Shown here: positions 61,899-64,000 of the stretch, in pieces | Layout: each line of letters opens with the position of its first letter | How positions within the stretch are numbered: the stretch's first letter is position 1 | DNA from: Flavobacterium undicola | GTDB taxonomy: Bacteria > Bacteroidota > Bacteroidia > Flavobacteriales > Flavobacteriaceae | Length of the DNA stretch: 64,000 nucleotides | Assembly: GCF_009909155.2 (NCBI RefSeq) | Contig: NZ_JAAAPM020000002.1 | Location: 62,001 to 126,000, forward strand | Direction: 5' to 3' | Notes under the pieces: generated by a model | Told to the model about the DNA's origin: nothing | The model's input: the letters and a program-made list of their open reading frames with translations, nothing else | The model's database searches: none | Program-made: the position numbers and the translations under genes

Positions 61899-62654
61899 TT
61901 ATGCTATTTTTGGATTTTTAGGAAATAAGGAGCGATTGAAATCAACTATATCTTCATGAGATGGAGGTGAAGTTCGTTCCATTAATTTTGTAATGGCCAA
62001 GTCTCTTAGATAAGCTGCATCTTCTTTTATGCCAGTTGTGAGAGCTTGTTTAAGTTCTGTTACATTCAATTCTGTACAATAAGCAGGTGTGCCAGGTTGA
62101 TGTCTCCATGAATCTGACAGCATTCCTGCGTCAACAGCATCAAAACCCGCATCATTAATTAAATCTGAAACCACTTTTTTAGAAGCCTCATCATTACCAG
62201 AAACAGCCATTGCAATTCGGTCTTCATGCCCTTTGTCTTTTCCGGCATGAGCAAGCGTATGAGCCAAAAGGTTATTGAATGCCTTGATGACCGGTCTTCC
62301 TAATTGCTCTGAAATCCATACACTTTCTACTTTTCCATTCTTCAGATCTCCAATTTCACCATCACGGAAAGGATAATAATTACTGGTATCAACAATAATG
62401 ACATTCTTAGGTAAATAATTAAACAAACCTTTAGCCAGCTCTGTGATTGCTGTGGTAGGAACGGATATAATAATTACGGCTGCATCTTTTACCAATTCAT
62501 CAATAGTTGATGGGATTGCTCCCAGTTCGTTAGCTTTCTCTGCTAATTTTTGTGGCTCGTCTGTATTGTTAACTTTTACTTCGTGACCTGCGTTTACAAG
62601 TTTTTTTGCAATGGTACTTCCTATAGCTCCTGTGCCGATAATTCCAATTTTCAT
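61899..62654 (-). CDS. NADPH-dependent F420 reductase-like oxidoreductase
   Basis: This 251-residue protein from ATG 62654 starts MKIGIIGTGAIGSTIAKKL, a GxGxxG Rossmann motif, and continues AVIIISVPTTAITELAKGLF and NVIIVDTSNYYPFRDGEIGD, the layout of F420H2:NADP oxidoreductase-like (Fno/NPDH-type) proteins. F420 is not known from flavobacteria, so the true substrate is probably another NADP-linked compound. It diverges from an HxlR gene across 125 bp with an 11-bp inverted repeat, so it is likely the target of that regulator. The longer ATG-like start at 62708 is unlikely. Confidence 0.85.
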   Translation of the reverse strand: MKIGIIGTGAIGSTIAKKLVNAGHEVKVNNTDEPQKLAEKANELGAIPSTIDELVKDAAVIIISVPTTAITELAKGLFNYLPKNVIIVDTSNYYPFRDGEIGDLKNGKVESVWISEQLGRPVIKAFNNLLAHTLAHAGKDKGHEDRIAMAVSGNDEASKKVVSDLINDAGFDAVDAGMLSDSWRHQPGTPAYCTELNVTELKQALTTGIKEDAAYLRDLAITKLMERTSPPSHEDIVDFNRSLFPKNPKIA

Positions 62655-62722
62655 ATAATAGATATAAATGATTAATAGTATTTTCTGATTTAGCAGAATT
62701 CTTTGCAAAATTAAAAAATATT

Positions 62723-62757
62723 ACTTTCCTTTGTATAGTGCTTTCCCAAAGGAAAGT
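62723..62757. promoter_or_regulatory. HxlR-type operator in a divergent promoter region
   Basis: ACTTTCCTTTG (62723-62733) and CAAAGGAAAGT (62747-62757) form a perfect 11-bp inverted repeat with a 13-bp spacer that carries a third CTTTCC. It lies between the divergent oxidoreductase and HxlR genes. Confidence 0.75.
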
Positions 62758-62779
62758 GAAATATTGGATTTATAATACT

Positions 62780-63130
62780 ATGGCACAGAAGAAAATACAT
62801 TGTGATTGCCTTGATACAATAAAACCCGTTAGAGATGCTTTGGACGTAATAAGTGGAAAATGGAAACTGCCTATTATAATTTCAGTGGGAGTGGGCAATG
62901 ATCGTTTTACAGATATACAAGAAAGTATTCCAGGTATTACACCAAAGGTACTGGCAAAAGAACTAAAAGACTTAGAGCAGCATAAATTGATTAAGCGTGT
63001 AGTAATAGAAGATTATCCTGTGAAGATTTCTTACAGGATAGAAGAATATGCTGATACTCTAACACCTATTATTTATTCGCTTAAAGACTGGGGAATAAAC
63101 CATCGAAAGAAAATTTTTAAGAATGGTTAG
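62780..63130 (+). CDS. HxlR-family transcriptional regulator
   Basis: This 116-residue winged-helix protein has the HxlR signature: PVRDALDVISGKWKLPIIIS, then FTDIQESIPGITPKVLAKEL and KRVVIEDYPVKISYRIEEYA, ending LKDWGINHRKKI. Two N-terminal cysteines (HCDCLD) fit thiol- or electrophile-sensing members such as YodB/HypR. The start at ATG 62780 is preferred to a GTG at 62738, which would place the operator inside the gene. It diverges from the F420-reductase-like gene. Confidence 0.92.
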   Translation: MAQKKIHCDCLDTIKPVRDALDVISGKWKLPIIISVGVGNDRFTDIQESIPGITPKVLAKELKDLEQHKLIKRVVIEDYPVKISYRIEEYADTLTPIIYSLKDWGINHRKKIFKNG

Positions 63131-63188
63131 AGTTCTAAGTAGAATTAAAATTATACCTCGAACTGACGAAAAATCATCATCAAAAACA

Positions 63189-63207
63189 AATTACACCCAA
63201 CGGGTTA
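63189..63207. repeat. Single copy of the MITE end
   Basis: AATTACACCCAACGGGTTA is identical to the right end of the element at 55557-55575. No second end follows, so this is a solo or truncated copy. TCGAACTGACGA just before it (63160-63171) is also at 29447. Confidence 0.75.
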
Positions 63208-63312
63208 AAAGGAGAAAATGATTAGAAGATGAAAAGCTTCAGCAGGAAATAAATGTATCTCTTTTAACAGTTATTAATAAATAAGCAAGGCGAGTTGTTA
63301 ATTATTTGTAAT

Positions 63313-63774
63313 TCAATTCATTACGTTATTTACTGGCTGGCTATCTACAAATTGCTCAAAACTTACAATTTTGCTGTCTTTCAATTTCCAAATGTGAGCC
63401 ACTCTGGCCGTGAATGATTTGCCTGTGATTTTATAAGTTCCAGTATATGTTCCGTAAGCCACGACTTTGCTATCATTGGCAACATAATCTTCTGGGGTAA
63501 ATTTATAATCATTCCATTCGCTTCCCAATCGGCTAAAAACATTTTTAGTTATGTCTTTTAATCCAATATAAGTCCCTGCGTATGGAAAACCTTTGGCTTC
63601 AGTCCAGGAAATATTTTCAGCCGAATATTGTGCTAGATTTTTACCGTTTTCTTCCGAAGTTTTTCCTTCGTAAGTGCTTTTTATAATATCCAGATTTGTC
63701 ATTGCCTTTTTATTTAAAGAACAGCCTGACAACACAAAAAGTATCGCCAGGCTGTAGAGGATTGATTTTACCAT
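63313..63774 (-). CDS. SnoaL/NTF2-like lipoprotein
   Basis: This 153-residue lipoprotein has a lipobox ending LSGC at Cys18 and a SnoaL-like domain: IIKSTYEGKTSEENGKNLAQ, FPYAGTYIGLKDITKNVFS, FTARVAHIWKLKDSKIVSFE. The family's fold often binds small molecules; the role is unknown. Its start overlaps the last 7 bp of the hydrolase gene upstream, so the two are co-transcribed. Confidence 0.82.
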   Translation of the reverse strand: MVKSILYSLAILFVLSGCSLNKKAMTNLDIIKSTYEGKTSEENGKNLAQYSAENISWTEAKGFPYAGTYIGLKDITKNVFSRLGSEWNDYKFTPEDYVANDSKVVAYGTYTGTYKITGKSFTARVAHIWKLKDSKIVSFEQFVDSQPVNNVMN

Positions 63775-64000
63775 TTCATTTCTCCGGTATTTACTTTTGC
63801 ACCTATCATCAAGGCAGTTTCAAAGGTAAGTGCTGGATATTTTGTTTTCAAAGCAGTAATTAAAGCTTCCGATGTTTTATTGGTTTTCAAAGCTTCTTCG
63901 TAGAATTGAATGTAGCTTTTTGTATGATTTATAGCAGCTATATCGAATGGCGAATTTGTATTGGCGTGAGCAGGAATTACAATTTCAGGTTTCAAAGCCG
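63768..64000 (-). CDS. C-terminal part of a metallo-beta-lactamase-fold hydrolase, cut by window edge
   Basis: Only the last 77 codons are present; the frame is open to base 64000 and continues beyond. The visible start A-L-K-P-E-I-V-I-P-A-H-A resembles the final metal-binding histidine motif (IPGH/IPAH) of metallo-beta-lactamase-fold proteins. A helical tail SYIQFYEEALKTNKTSEALI follows. The assignment is tentative because the HxHxDH part is off-window. Confidence 0.55.
   Translation of the reverse strand, partial: ALKPEIVIPAHANTNSPFDIAAINHTKSYIQFYEEALKTNKTSEALITALKTKYPALTFETALMIGAKVNTGEMKW

Noticed and set aside
1..64000. Insertion sequences, integrases, prophage genes, CRISPR arrays or rRNA
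   Set aside because: None was seen in either strand; the repeats present lack spacers and coding capacity.

Overview
The window looks like a chromosomal segment of a Flavobacterium-type member of the Bacteroidota (Flavobacteriaceae). The evidence is AT-rich DNA with TAA-biased stops, many promoters of the Bacteroidota form TTTG-N17-20-TAnnTTTG instead of -35/-10 boxes, and flavobacterial gene content: a thrA-thrB-thrC operon with a fused aspartokinase/homoserine dehydrogenase, a malic enzyme fused to a phosphotransacetylase-like domain, a RimB-like/RimK fusion, a DUF47-Pit phosphate pair, and many lipoproteins. There is no rRNA, no transposase or integrase gene, no prophage and no CRISPR array.

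Layout. 1-5.0 kb: a cut fumarylacetoacetase gene diverging from glyA, then miaE-like, guaC and a GNAT gene. 5.0-8.1 kb: accessory stretch with a dispersed repeat, a SnoaL-like gene, a HEPN-motif protein, a small secreted protein and a gene remnant. 8.1-14.0 kb: a complete RND efflux operon (periplasmic adaptor, inner-membrane pump, outer-membrane factor). 14.1-18.5 kb: a lipoprotein, then on the minus strand a small secreted protein, a PAP2 phosphatase and an outer-membrane receptor. 18.6-23.8 kb: a second accessory stretch (GNAT, secreted protein, large rhomboid protease, ICMT-like methyltransferase, and a GNAT/helix-turn-helix pair behind twin palindromic operators), with several dispersed palindromic repeats. 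23.9-29.1 kb: the threonine operon, preceded by an unannotated threonine-rich leader peptide. 29.5-42.8 kb: phosphate uptake, EamA transporter, RimK fusion, ClpC, GyrA, TPR protein, NlpC/P60 hydrolase and thiolase. 43.0-43.35 kb: a tRNA-Ser/Pro/Arg cluster. 43.7-51.8 kb: malic enzyme, nucleosidase, flavohemoglobin with an FNR-like site, a YafQ-type toxin-antitoxin pair and topoisomerase III. 52-64 kb: AraC regulator, SDR, thioesterase and alpha/beta hydrolase; a MITE-like nested palindrome; a TetR-controlled RND operon with two identical operators; a divergent HxlR/F420-reductase-like pair with an 11-bp inverted repeat; and at the edge a SnoaL-like lipoprotein and a cut hydrolase gene.

Regulation is unusually legible here. 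The thr operon appears to be controlled by a leader peptide ending V-T-T-T-T-T-P-stop. The efflux operon at 55.6-61.8 kb has identical TGAACGTTGTTCA boxes before tetR and before the outer-membrane-factor gene. The GNAT/HTH pair has two 17-bp palindromes two helical turns apart. hmp has TGAT-N4-ATCA centred about 44 bp before the expected transcription start. Intergenic DNA is rich in short palindromes of several families, with no mobilising enzyme in the window.
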